The translations under genes and the position numbers were made by a program. 64,000 nt of DNA from Brugia malayi (Eukaryota; Nematoda; Chromadorea; Rhabditida; Onchocercidae): positions 23,308,721 through 23,372,720 of the forward strand of contig NW_025062479.1 in assembly GCF_000002995.4 (NCBI RefSeq), in the 5' to 3' direction. Of the stretch, positions 1 through 13,400 are shown one piece after another (position 1 is the stretch's first letter; every line of letters starts with the position of its first letter). Below the pieces are notes generated by a model that was not told the DNA's origin, did not search any database, and saw only the letters and a list, made by a program, of their open reading frames with translations.

Positions 1-824
1 AAAAAACTGATTTACTAATAAATACATTTTGCCAAATATAATTTTATCACTGTACTTTTTTTTTTTCTACAATCATAATAACTTTAAATAAACATACTAG
101 GCGCTAATAATTTGGAATATAAGAAAAGTAATTACTTTAAAATTAATCTATTAAAAAAAGGAATAAAAAAAATTTACAAATAAAATTTTTCATCATTAAT
201 AAAATAGCAATAAAATAGCTTCAAAATAATATTTGTAAAATTAGCTATAAATATGTTTTAATTAATTAAAAATTATTATAATTGATTTATAAATTTTATA
301 TTATAAAATTTCACCCATATATTTTACCAAAATTTTTTCATTAATTTTTTTTCAAATTTGCTTAATTCACTAAAACATAAGCAATGCTAAGTGATAGGTT
401 AATTTTTTTTTTTTTTTTTTCTTTTGCAAATCACATGCCGACAAAATCAGTTGATCGATGATGGAAAAATTTTTCAGCAAATTTCATTTCCGCCTCTCAC
501 ACATCCTTTCCATTCCTAATTGTTCACATTTTTTCTCACCTCTTAATAAAATGTTATTTTTTTTTATCTTTATGATGACAAAAATTTGACTCATTAAGAA
601 ATTGTCACCAAGACGGAATATTTTTCCTTCTTTGACAAATTAGCGGAAATTATTGGAGAGCAAAAGAAATAAAAAAAAAAAAAAGTGCATTGATGTCGAA
701 GTTTAGTGTTAAATAAACTGATTTTAACAACGTATTTGAAATATGATAAAATTCAAAATTGAAACCAAAAATTAATTCAATGAGATGCAAATTATTCTAG
801 AAGGAAAGTAAGTAAATTTGCGCC

Positions 825-930
825 TAAATTTGGTGACAATTGTGTGATTGCACGGCTAATTGATCGATTTGTTGTGTGTCAATTAACATGCAATTGTGTC
901 ATTTGTTGTAATCTTAACATTTTGCGCAAT
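825..930. promoter_or_regulatory. GC-richer island, possible regulatory element
   Basis: This roughly 100-bp island stands out from the AT background. The word AATTGTGT occurs twice, once after GAC and once after CATGC, each followed by a short ATT-containing context. It also has two GCGC words. Nothing ties it to a specific factor; the call rests only on composition and the repeated motif. Confidence 0.2.
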
Positions 931-2738
931 TTTAATCTCTAATGATGTTTGAATTGTGAAATTGTAATTTATGCAACTTATTTTTTATAATGAATTGAAA
1001 TTATTATTTTTTGAATAAATGAATGACTAAAATTCAAATTTCTAATTGTTGATAAATCGCAAAAATATCAGTACTTTGTGGTAAATTCAAAAAATTAAAT
1101 TACTGCAATTTTGCATTCGATTATTTAATTTTTTATTGAAAATGCTTGGATAATTTATAAAAGACATTTAAGGGTGAAAATGAAAGAGAGAACGTGATTT
1201 ACGTGATTTTGATCAGAAAAACTGGAAAAGAAGCGTTCCTGAATTAAAGTAAGTTGCATTATTTATATACGTTAAAGTTTAATTAATATATTTAAATTTA
1301 AGTATTACTACTACTACGATGAAATTTTTATATTGCAGTAATTTGCTGATATTGAAATTTCTTTTTATTTCAAAATTGATCTGTTATTTTTGAAAAATTT
1401 CGTTTTATAATTTTATCAATGAATTTCAGATATTTTATGATGAATTTTTTGCATATTTTTGAAATTAAAATTTATTGATTGAATATATTATCAAATAATC
1501 TATAAGTTATGCGACAGTTTTAAGGTTATCATTGATCAGTTCAATTTTATTTATTAGCAACCATTTCTTTCTATGTCTAAAATCAAATTGGAATTTTGCA
1601 AATAATTTTTAAATTTAAATTTAGCAAATTTCAAGGTTTGATTTTGCTATTAAATATTGTTGATATCAATTTTAGTAATTTTATAAAGTGTATGATTATT
1701 ACAATGAGCATTTAATAGCATTAAATTTATAATTCTTGACTTTATGAAAATGATAATTCAGGTTAAAAAGATATTATGATTTTATGATCACAGAAATTGA
1801 TAATTTGACTGATTGTTTTGATTTCATTTTAAGTTAAATGCATAAAAATTATCCCATTAAATTCGAAGATATAAATTAAATTTTGAAAAACAATAAAAAA
1901 TTTCAAAGAATAATTTCTGTAGTAAGTTTTACTATTACTGTAATAGAATGCGTTGAAGATAATTTAAAAAATTCTAATACATTAAAAATAAAACCGAACC
2001 AGAAGTATTAATTATTGCAAAATATTACTTTACTGATAAAATAAACTAACCCAAGAATTTTAGAAATTTTTATCACATATACCTATTAGATATTTTGAAA
2101 TGTTAGTTAATCTTCCATAACTGTGTTTGAAGCGATTCCTCTTAAACAATCACTTTTAAAATTATTTTTTCTTGCTAAAATTTAAAAATTTTGAATTTGA
2201 ATTTTAATCCGTTTTTCCTCTCTCCCTCATCCTTTTATTACTACATTATCAATAGTAGAAGCTGTGTTTATTTTTTTATTATTTGAAATTTTATCATTTA
2301 ATCTTCTGTTATCGAAAAATTCCATATTGCTTGTCAAATTTAATTCAATTTATTTTTTGATAGCTTTATTTATCATATTTGATTTAATATTTGTGCTTTT
2401 TTTTTTTTACAGATATGTTATTTGATAAAATATTATGCCTAAGAGAGAGTATTTTTATGCTTTTCTATTATTGAAAAAGCTAAAATGTTTTATTATTACA
2501 TTTTTCAGTTTTGCATATTTAATAATTTTAAACTTTTCATTGTTATAATTAATTTAAAACTTTTGCAATAATTTTTTTTAATTGTTTTAGGTTTACACCT
2601 TTTACAATTTCTTCCTTCATTTTTTGAAATCAAATTCCTTCTTCCTTCATTTTTCTCCTTCCCTCTCTCTATCTTTCCCTTTCTTTTTATTTCTTTTTCA
2701 TTTTCTGTAAGCTGTTTCTTCAAAAAAAAAAAAAAAAA

Positions 2739-2832
2739 AGCGTGTCACATTTTACGTCAATACGAATCATTCATTGTTTACATAAATGACGACGACAAAC
2801 GACGTATTGCTACGAGCAAATGTCAAATATAA
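2739..2832. promoter_or_regulatory. GC-richer island with CRE-like words
   Basis: The island contains TTACGTCAATACG near its left side and GACGACGACAAACGACGTATTG near its right side. CAATACG and CGTATTG form an inverted pair about 45 bases apart. ACGTCA is a cyclic-AMP-response-element half word. It lies 7.5 kb upstream of the first coding exon, so a promoter or enhancer role is only a guess from composition. Confidence 0.22.
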
Positions 2833-3015
2833 TTATCACTTTAGCCAATGATGTGAAATATTTTCAGAAAAAACAAAAACAAAAAAAAAAAAAAAAAGGA
2901 AGAAAGAGAAGAAATGATTTGGCTCTTATATGATCTTATTTTATAGCCAATACAGACGACAATTACAAAGTAAATTTCTAATAATTACTAATTGCTGGTA
3001 TTAAAATTACGAAAA

Positions 3016-3133
3016 ATTACTGTAAGCCATTACTGTATAAGCTATTACGGTGTAAGCCGTTACTGTATAAACTATTACGGTATAAGCTATTACTGTACAA
3101 ACTATCACGGTACAAGCTATTACTGTATAAATA
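3016..3133 (+). repeat. 15-bp minisatellite, about 8 units, alternating two variants
   Basis: Units of 15 bp follow one another without gaps after a 13-bp first unit. Two versions alternate: ATTACTGTATAAGCT-like and ATTACGGTATAAGCT-like, so the real repeat is a 30-bp dimer. All units have the same core (ATTAC, G/TGTA, AAGC/AAAC). Confidence 0.85.
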
Positions 3134-3179
3134 TACATTTTTTTTCATAAAAAAAAAAAATTAGCATTGGCTAAGTGAA

Positions 3180-3278
3180 AAAACCTATCACAGGTGACAA
3201 TAACGGAGCTCAGTTGGTGTACATAATGAGCAACACCGAATCTGAGCAAACATCGATATGCTTTCTTTAACATCTCAG
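3180..3278 (+). other. Possible 5' non-coding exon
   Basis: This GC-richer stretch follows an acceptor-like CTATCACAG and ends in CTCAG before GTATTT, an acceptable donor. It includes ATGAGCAACACC at 3226, but that frame stops after 14 codons, so it would be an upstream short open frame rather than coding sequence. If transcribed it could be a 5' UTR exon of the gene starting at 10,303. Evidence is composition and splice-like ends only. Confidence 0.22.
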
Positions 3279-4789
3279 GTATTTTTTTTTTTTTTAATTT
3301 ATTCCAATTAATTATTTAAGTATTATTACATCAATAATTTTTAATATTTGATAATAAATCAGTGCATTTTTATTTTTTTTATTTCTTGCTTTTGCATTTT
3401 GTTTTTACAGCACTAATCTATTTGAAAAGATTTGTTAAATCAAAAGAAAAAAAAGTTTTTATTTTTTTTTGAATAAAAGAATTGAAATATGATCAAATTG
3501 AATTTAATGCAATTTTTAAATTTACATATCAAGAATTTTGTTTATGAAAAAAAAAGAATGATTTTTCCTTGCTATTATTAAAGAAAAAAGCATTCAAATT
3601 TAATACTATATCGTTTTCTTTTTTTTTCCATTTTGTTTTTTTTTGCTTAACAAACGCATTAATTATCAGTGATTAAATGCGAGAAAAAAAAATTTTTTTA
3701 GATAACTGAAAACAAATATTCAGTTATACCGGAATCAGTTATTTGTCACACTCGTTTTTAATGCTCAAAAAGTGATGTTGTTGGTGTAAAAGAATTCTTT
3801 CCTCAATTTTTAGCTTCAAAAGTCTATTCATTATTCATCGATCGTTTCAATCCAATTTTTCTTTTCCGTTTCCTTTTGTTTCTTTCTTTCCTTTTTTTTT
3901 ACCAACTTTTTTTTTCCTAGTTTTAGCAGAACAAAAGAAAAAAAAAAGAAAAAAAAACGAAGTAATTTCAATATATCATCATTACTAATAAATATATACC
4001 ATACAGATTTCTAATTTATTACATATGTTATCAGTATTATTTGAGCATTTCCATTTTAGGATTTTAAATTTTAAAGTGATAATACTGATATTTGTAATAA
4101 GAAGCTTCTAAAATTTTGATTTAAAAAAAATATTTTTTCAATTGTTTATTTATTGTTTTAGTTTATAAGCATGTATTTGCGCAGTTGTCGTAAAATGATT
4201 TCAGTTTATTTGATGATTAAGCTTGACCAATGGCACTTCATTCTAAAAAAATATACATTTGATCCTTTTTTGAACTTGAACTTTGCTCTTCAGTAATGAA
4301 TGCTTAAGCAAATCTAATCTTCTTAATTTATCGTTATTGTTACAATTATTGCTATTATACAATCTTACATCCTAGGATATTAGCCAGAAATGTAGATAGG
4401 CTGAGGAGTGACTAATTGGTTTAAATGAATTTTATGTTTATAAAAAAATTGTTTTGCCAACAGAGAATGGATGAATTGTTGACTGAATAACTGAATGGAT
4501 TAGAAGCAATTTGAAATTTGCTCGGTTTTTGTAATTTTTTTTTCTAATTTTTGAACAAAAATGTTAACACATGTTTCCTCTCCTAGTTCTTTTCTTCTTT
4601 GCTTTTTTGATTCATTTACTGGAAATTCGAAATATTTGAAATTTCAAATCACTCAAGTCTGCTCAAATATTCAAATAATGCTCATGTATACTCAAATAAT
4701 AAACCGGAAAGAATTAGAAGGGAGATGAAAAGTATAGTACAAAAATGCTTATCAGATCATAGGCTGCAGATGTGTGGTACATTGATAGT

Positions 4790-4827
4790 ATACAGTATAC
4801 AATCGTAACATTCATTGTATACTGTAT
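4790..4827. repeat. Perfect 14-bp inverted repeat (hairpin)
   Basis: ATACAGTATACAAT at 4790-4803 pairs exactly with ATTGTATACTGTAT at 4814-4827 across a 10-base loop. Each arm contains the palindrome GTATAC. Another GTATACAAT follows at about 4836, inside a wider 4,740-5,030 zone rich in TATAC, ACTGTA and CGGTA words. Confidence 0.8.
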
Positions 4828-5390
4828 CGATATACGGTATACAATATAATCACATATACATAAACGGTATAATATATTCATATATGTATGCGGTATAATG
4901 TACAGAAATAATCGGTTACTATGTTAACCATTTACTGTAACTGTAATGCAACAGTTACTGTAGTAAGTGATACTGTACTGATACCGTACTACGGTAATAA
5001 GTAATATCGTATTCAGCATATGCATGTATGAATAAAAAATCAACTGATTTTCATATTGATAATAAACTTATAATAGATTTTGACAGGATATTATGTTCAT
5101 TACTACTGTAATAAGAAAAAATACGGTAAAACTTGAAATAGGGGAATAAGCGATTATGTAATTACTACATTTCAAATAATATAGCCATTCGATTAATAAA
5201 TAGGATAAATATTATATTTAAACAAAAAAAAAAAATGCTAATATTTGTTCAATTATCAGTTTAAAAGACTAGAAGTAACGCTAATAGCTTAGTTTAATGA
5301 AAAATGGATAGAGAAAAGAGCTCTTATCACTTATAATGATCATTTATCCAATGCATTCAATGTTTTCCCTTCTACCTTATCGTGCTAATA

Positions 5391-5404
5391 AGTGATTAAT
5401 CACT
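5391..5404. repeat. 14-bp perfect palindrome AGTGATTAATCACT
   Basis: The sequence AGTGATTAATCACT equals its own reverse complement. TGATTAATCA is the kind of word bound by dimeric homeodomain proteins, but no binding can be claimed from sequence. Confidence 0.6.
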
Positions 5405-8400
5405 ATGATTGATGATTAGTTTTGCAAAATGCAATGGATTAGTCAATTTCAATTATTAAATTGTAAGTTTTAAATTCAAAAATATAATTTAAAAGTAAAA
5501 AACTTCCTTTTTTTTGAAAAAAGAAACAATATTTGAAATTATTTTGTGCCTTTTTTTTTAATGCTGCTATTATTTTTAATTGATCTATTAAAATTTAAGT
5601 ATTTCATTCCTCGTTTTAATGATATCATTTATTCTGAATTATTTTCTCATATTTAAATAATTGCATGCAATTGCTATTAATCCTATAACGTTTCTTGATT
5701 GATTGAACAATTTGATGTAAAGTATATTTTTTGAGCAAAATTTCACAAATCTAAATGAAATTTCAGAAACACTTATTTTATAATTTAACTAGCTATAAGA
5801 ACTTTTATGTTTTTCGATTTAATTTATTCAAATTTCATCTAAGATCCTTAAATTTTTACTTTTAAAGCACTCTGTTGAAATGAAAAGTATATTTGAAATT
5901 ATTTTTCTAAAATTCACTTCAAACTAGCAGAAATTTCTAGAAGTAATTGAACTTATAGTAGTCAATCAGTCAGAGATTTTTTTTTTTTTTTTTCTTTAAA
6001 CACCAAACTATGATATTAAATTTTTTTTTTCGAGATGGAAAAGGACAAATATTTTTGTGATTAAATTATTGCTTTTTACAAAGATACAAATGTAGCAATT
6101 ATAGAAGAGTTACGAGGAGATAAGGAACGAAAGAATTTCAAAAATCAAATTTTGAGCGGCATTTAAAGGGCGCAAAAAAAAATGAAGAAGCAAATTTATG
6201 GTTTTGTTAGAATAGAAGTAGAAGAACGATTGAACTTTTTTTTTTTCTTTTTGATTTTAAAAGATAAATCAACAAAGTACAGATCGAATAGACTTGTTCA
6301 ACAGCAATGTTCAAATTCATTACAACTGTATCAGCAAACATTTTTCATCAATTTAAAAATTTCAAAAAAAAAAAACAATAATATTTAATTAATCCACAAA
6401 TTTCATAAAAAAAAAACAAATTGAAAAATTTGCAAAAAAAAATAGATACTTAATTAAACTAATATTTCATTCTAATTAATAAATTATATTTATTGTTAAA
6501 ATAATGTTTAATAAAAAATAACAAATAAATATGCTTCAATAAGAAAAAAAAATTATTAGCTTACAAAATTTTTGCACTAAAATTCCATCGAAATTATTAA
6601 ATTAATGTTTAAGTATTTAATTTTAATTAAACTATTTACACAATGAATGATATAAACAAATTGTCGTATATTTAGATATATTTCTTAGTAGCACAATTCT
6701 TCCTCACAAAAAAAAAAAAAAAGAAAAAACTATTCATCTAAATCATTTGTTTTTCTCATTGATTGCTTTGAAGTGCTTGTGACTATTGCTATTCGTTTTT
6801 CGTTTCAAAAATAAAAATTAAATTTTTTTTTTTTCTTTCATCTTCTTCGTATTTTTTTTTTTGTTTGTTTGTTTGCTTCTTTACATATTTTTGAAATTAT
6901 TAATGAAATTAACACTTTTAATTTTATATTGCTATGAAAATTTAACAGCGCAAATTGTATGATTTTTTAAGTTTCTTTTTTGTTGTTGTTGTTGTTGTTC
7001 TGTTTTATGACATAGTCATTTATATGAAAAATAATTCAATTTATCTTTTCTTTAAATTTTTTTAAAATTTGAGAATTTGAGAAACTTTTTTCTTCAATAT
7101 AATTTTATCAAATTTAAGTAAAATTTAAAAGTTAACATGAAAAGTTTTAAAGTATTTTACGCATACATTTTATCTCAAATTGCAATTTTTTTTAAGTTTA
7201 AATAAAATGTAGAAATTGTAAGATGAATTTTAATTGTGTATTTTGAGAAAGAATGTTAAAATTTCAAAATGAAATTAAACTACGTATTTATTTGAAATGG
7301 AAATATTTCGAGTGAAAACGCAAAATAATTGTCATCGTTGATACAAGTTGATACGAATACATTACATTGTTTCAAACTAATTACTTTTTTCATAGTTAAT
7401 TTCATTTTTCAAAAATTCATTTTTAGTTTCGAAATTTACTTCTTTCCTTCACTTTTTTTTCTGCTTTTTTCAACATTTTTCATTTAAATATTTTACATTT
7501 TCCTAATTTTCCTACTTCAATTCTATGTGAATTTCAGTCTATGCAAAATGTTTTGTAAATTTAAAAATTCAAAAAAAAAAAAAAAAAAAAAAAAATTTGA
7601 ATATATTTTCACTAAAAATATGTGCATACATTTGAACAATTTTACTTTCTTTCAAATTTCAAAATTAAGACTACGAAATGATATTTGAAGTTTATTTTTT
7701 ATAAAAAAAATTTTAATATTTCAAATTTTGAATTGTTTAAAATTTGCAACAAACTAAATTTAACAGTGATGAAAAATATTTTCTAGAAGAGAACTTCTTA
7801 TCATTTTGATTTAACTATTAGTAATTTATTAAATAGTACTAATTAATTTTTAATTAAAAATTAGCTAATTAAAAAAAATGACTCATTTGGTGACAATTTA
7901 AAAAATGTTTAGCCATCATAATGTAATAATATTAATTTAATGAGGAACTTCTAAAATTCTTAATGAGAAATTCTTAATTTGTTTCAATTTTTTCACAGAT
8001 CTAAAAATCTCTCTTTGAACTTTTTTAAACATTCGCTTTAAAAAAAAAAAAAAAAAAATCAAATTATTTGGAAGCAATCATAAAATTATTTATTGTCCAT
8101 GATTCGAATGGTCAACAATGATCTAATTAATTAATCAATTAGTTACTTATGTAATTGCACCAAAAAATTATACTAAACTATTTTCAATGAAATATTCGTT
8201 TCAAAAAAAAAAAAAAAGATATGAAAGAAATTTTTATCAAATATTTTTATTTAAAAAAAAAAAAATTTATTCTTCAATGAATTCGTAATTATGTTTTATA
8301 GTAATCACAAAAAAAAAGAAAACACACATATTTTACTAATTATGCTTAGAGTAATCACTCATATTTTGTTTACTTCATAAAAAAAAAAAAAAAAAAAATA

Positions 8401-10286
8401 GAAAAAAACATCCTTATTAGATTGCTCATTAAATTTTCCTCTTTTTTTGCAAATTTTAATTGAACTGAAAAAATTAACAAAAAATAAAAAATAAATAAAA
8501 TAAATGTATGGTTATTATTTTGTAAACAAATGAAATGTTTGCTTTTGGAAATGAATTAATTTTGATTTTAGAACTTTTTTTTCGTTTTTTAAATTTGAAA
8601 TTTCTTAATCTTCAAAATTTCTATATTTGTTTTTTTTTTTTTTTTTGTTTTTTATAGTTTACAATTAAATACTAGTCATATAATACATTGGAAACTGAAA
8701 CAAACAATCGCTTTTTAATTTATTTTCGATGGAAATTATTTTTCAATTTTTTGTTTATTTTGGCATTTTTTTTGTCATCGGTATTATATTATATTCATAT
8801 GTTTCATTTTAATTTTAAATATGCAATTTTAATTTTGATATACAATTTAAAAATATAGTTTTTTTTGAATATAGCTTTAAAAATAAATTTTATTATAGTT
8901 CAAAACTAATATTGTTTAAAAACTTAATTTTATCGATTTGTTTAATTGTTGGTTTTTTTTTTTTTGAAACGAAGAAATTTTGTCGGATTGTTTATTTGTT
9001 TATTATTTATTTTTATTCTTGAAACCAAGAACTTTTTTTTTTTAATTTCTCTTTTATATATATTCGTCCTCTTGCGATAATACAGAATTTCGAAAAAAAA
9101 AATCTATTGAAATTGAAAGGAAAAAAAAAAATTCACATCGAAATTTTTTATTCACTATTCCTTCATTATTAAAATTTCATTTTTTTTTTCACATTTTTTA
9201 CCAATAATTATTTAAATTTTCAAATATTTAATAATTAGTAATTAAATTCTTTTTAGCTATTAATTATTTGAATTACATTTAGTGCAACTCTATTTCAATT
9301 ATTTTTATTGCAACTATTGCACTGTTTAAAAAATATTAAAATTTAACATTTAAATGAGAAATAATATTTTTTAATAAATCATTTTGTTAAATGCTTTTAA
9401 ATTCTTTGGAATTTTAAATTCATTGATTTAAATTAAGTTTGCTTGAATTGATGAAAAAAATTTTTTTTAATCTAATTTCGATCAGATATGTGATTAAAAT
9501 TAATTTAATATATCTTAAAATTATTTTTTATTTTTTGTCTTTGTTACATTTTTTTTTTTTGCATGCAAAAATTGATAAATTATTGTTTCCAACAATTATT
9601 TTGATTTTGAATTTAATTTTTTTTTTTTCATTTACACATAATTCTTAATTCATTGTAATGAATAAATCAGAGAAAAAAAAAATAAATTTAATCGCACAAA
9701 AAATTTTTTCGCAAATTTAATTTACTAAAATTAAAATCAATTCTGAATCTAAGACCAATACATTTAATTAAGTTAACATTTATGCTTAAAATTTAACGAT
9801 AAATAAAATTTTGTCATTTTTTAAATATAATTTTTTTTTTCTCAAATATTATTTTTAATTTAAATTCAACAAATTTCATTATGATATTACTCTATTATTA
9901 AGTTTTTCTATAAATTACTAACATTTTGGTGATTTCTTTTTTTTTTTAAACCAATTTTATTATAAATTTGTTTATAGCTATTTGTTTATTTATAATAAAA
10001 TTTATTTATGCATTTTTTTTTCATTTGTTTATTTTTAATTTAATTTTTTTAAAAAAAAAATAATTTTTCATTTAATTGTTTATTTAGTAAGTGTACAAAG
10101 AGAAAAAAAAAAAACATTCATTCGATATTATTATTATTAATCTTATCAATATTATTTCATTCGCTGCTGTTTGATTTTAAAAGTAACATTTAAAATATTA
10201 TTGAATTATTTAAAAATGTTATATTAATAGGAATTAAATAATAATATTAAATCGAATTAATCATTTAATAATTTAGTAAATGATAA

Positions 10287-10292
10287 TTACAG
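10287..10292 (+). promoter_or_regulatory. Acceptor TTACAG just upstream of the start codon (possible trans-splice site)
   Basis: TTACAG lies 10 bases before the ATG at 10,303. Such a short leader is typical of spliced-leader trans-splicing in nematodes; the alternative is an ordinary acceptor joined to an upstream 5' UTR exon. Confidence 0.5.
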
Positions 10293-10302
10293 AACAAATA
10301 GA

Positions 10303-10419
10303 ATGCCGGGTAAGAAGAAAAATGGATCATATAATATAATATCAGAGGATCTCTATGATTGTCGTATTCCGCTCCACAATGAACTTGCTTATCAGCATGG
10401 CATTCACTTTGATGCTAAG
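10303..10419 (+). CDS. dyc-1: dyc-1 exon 1 (residues 1-39, start of PTB domain)
   Basis: The start codon ATG-CCG-GGT begins a basic N-terminus (MPGKKKNG) followed by the PTB opening [22 protein letters not shown]1AP starts its PTB domain in the same way. The exon ends in phase 0 at AAG before GTTCTT, a weak donor. The last 28-30 bases and this donor are repeated several times downstream (10,540-11,000). Confidence 0.93.
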
Positions 10420-13400
10420 GTTCTTATCATTATTATCAGTATTTGATAAGCATTTTGCAATGAAAAGTTATCATTTTAAAAATTCAGCAAAATAAAACAA
10501 AAACGTTTTTTGATCATAATAATTTTGCATTTGATATTATCACATTGGCATTCAATTTGATGCTATGCTTCATATCGGTATTATCAGTATTTGGTAAGCA
10601 TTTTACAATGAAAAGTTATCAAATTAAAAATTTAATGAAATAAAAAAAAAAAACGATTTTTGATCATAATAATTTTGCATTTGATATTATCAGTATGGCA
10701 TTCACTTTGATGCTAAGGTTCTTATCATTATTATCAGTATTTGATATGCACTTTATAATGAAAACTTATCAATTTAAAAATTTAATAAAATAAAAAAAAA
10801 CGATTTTTGATCATAATAATTTTGCATTTGATATTATCAGTATGGCATTCACTTTGATGCTAAGGTTCTTATCATTATTATCAGTATTTGATAAGCATTT
10901 TACAGTGAAAAGTTATCAATTTAAAAATTTAACAAAATAAAACAAAAACGATTTGATCATAATAATTTTCTACTTGATATTATCACATTGGCATTCAGTT
11001 GCTAAGCTTCTTATCAGTATTTGATAATCATGTTACAATTAACACGGAAAAGTTATCAATTTAAAAATTTAACAAAATAAAACAAAAAAAACGAATTCTA
11101 AAAACAATAATTTTTTTTTTTTTTGAATTAGAATAATTTTTGAATTTGATTTCACATTAATTTATATTAAAGAAAAACAAAAATATTTGATTCAAAACTT
11201 AGTTCTAATACTATTTTTCATAAGTATCAAAAAATACAATAAAATTTAAAAATTCAGGAGAAGATAGATATAAAATTTTTAATAAACAAAACAGTTTTTT
11301 TTTTTTTTTTTTAATTTAATAAATATAAAATAAAGAAAATTATGATGAATAATTTTAGCATTATAGAAGAAGAAATTAATTTCAAAAAAAAAAAAAAGAC
11401 AAAAGAAAAAGTTGAGAATAATTTGAAAATTTCATTTCTTATTGTTGTAGCAATTAATTAATAATATTTGAAATGCTATGAAAAGACATTTAAATTAAGT
11501 AAATAAATGTAGCAGCTAAATGATCGATGCATTTGTTTTTAGCTAACAATTTGGTAGCATTTCTGTTAGTTTAATAAATTTCAATTTAATTTATTGATTT
11601 TCAAAATTTATTAGACTTAAAGAAGTAAATGATTAAATTTACTTATATAAAAAAGCAAATTATTGTTTATCTATTTTTTTTTTAAGAAAACTCAAAGGTT
11701 TATTATTTATTTATTTAAACGAATTTATTTATTTTTAAAGAAAACAGAACGTAAAGGATAAGCAAAAAGCATTGTATGCTTAATAAACTTATCGTTATTA
11801 CAACTTATCGTTAGCATTTTAACTTTAACCTTATTGGGTTGACTTTAACCTTATAAGGTTACAAAGTTACCTTGAAAATCATTTTACCTTTATTTTTAAT
11901 AATTAAGAGATTACTGAGAAATTAACTCTAAACCATTTAACAGTAATATTTACTTACATAGAATTAAACAATTTCTTCTTTTTAATTGAATTTTTTTTTT
12001 GACTTTGACAAATAATACTATCAATTGAAGCAATAAAAAATTTACTCAAAAAACTGCAAATAAAGTATAATGAAGTAAAAATTCACAAAAATTTTAATTT
12101 TTAATTTTATAAATAGAAAAATTTTGCTACAATTTTGTCACTAAAATTGAATTTGATAATAAATAAAGCAAATGAAAAAAATTTTTTGTATGCTAAAGTT
12201 TAAAAGTTGTAATATAAAGTTAGCTTAAAAGTCAGAAACAAGTAAAAAAAAAAAAATTTTCGATTATTTCAAGGATAATTTTAACTCCAATCTTTTTCGA
12301 AATTTAATTCAAATTTTAAAAATATCATTGTTCTGTTATCATTATCTTTCAGAAACAACTAAAAGAAAAAAGTTTTTAATTATTCCAAAGATAATTTTAA
12401 CTTCAATCTTTTTCGAAATTTAATTTAAATTCTAAAAATGTCATTGTTCTGTTATCATTATCATTGTTTTTTTTTTTGGAAGTAATTGCTGAACTAATCA
12501 TCTTTAAAATTTCAAAATTTTACAACATAACAAGCAAAATCAATTTTAAATCATTTTAAAACAAAAAAAAAAAAAAAAAAAAAAAATGAAAATTTGTATT
12601 TAAAATAAAATGAAATAATATTCTTTAAATGGAACGAATTATAAATAATAAAAATTTTAAATATTTTAAATGTATATGAAATATTTTAAAAAAAAAATGA
12701 AACTTATTACATAATTTATTAAATTAATTTTTTGTTTTTAAATTTCAGTACGTAGGAAGTATGGAAATACCCCGACCCGGCTCACGTATCGAAATTGTCG
12801 CAGCAATGCGTCGAGTTCGGGTAAATTCAACTTTATATAAAGTAAATTACATAACATACATCAAAACATAAAGTTTTTATTTAATAATCAAAAAAAAAAA
12901 AAAAACTTTAATTAAAAATTTTACAGTTTTATAAAATTAGAAAAGAAATTGTTCAATTCGTTTTTTTTTTTTTTTTTCATTTTATTTTATTGATGAAATA
13001 ATTTATAATTTTTAACTTTTTTTTTCCTACTTTTGATAGAAATAATATCTTTTCATGTAGTATTCATTAATTATACGTAAGGACATAATGTGTTACACGT
13101 AAAGGAAAGCGTATTTCACGTTTTTTTTTTTTTGAAAACAATTAATACTGTTGGTTGTTGTTTACTGTTTCAGTATGAATTCAAAGCACGAGGAATTAAG
13201 AAACGTCCGGTTGATATTACCGTTTCTATTGATGGTATTAAAGTTGTTCTACATCGAAAAAAGGTTTTTTTTTTTTAAATTATTTTTTTTTTCAAGAAAA
13301 AAAACTTTAATTTTATTATTAATATTATTGTTATATTTTAATTCTACGGTACATATTTGAAAAATTTAACTAATTATGAAGTATTAATTATTAATAATTA

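Larger units (their letters stand above)
1..10292. other. Non-coding upstream region of the dyc-1-like gene
   Basis: No reading frame here looks like protein. The few open frames are short and made of Lys, Asn, Ile and Phe codons typical of AT-rich noise. The stretch holds many poly-A and poly-T runs of 10-25 bases, two or three GC-richer islands, a 15-bp minisatellite and a strong hairpin (listed separately). It probably contains the main promoter of the + strand gene that begins at 10,303, and possibly one or more 5' non-coding exons, but none can be proved from sequence alone. Confidence 0.7.

Noticed and set aside
2505..2723. 72-codon Lys/Glu-rich minus-strand frame
   Set aside because: It is the complement of a CTT/TTC-rich tract; composition explains it, and no splice or conservation signal is present.
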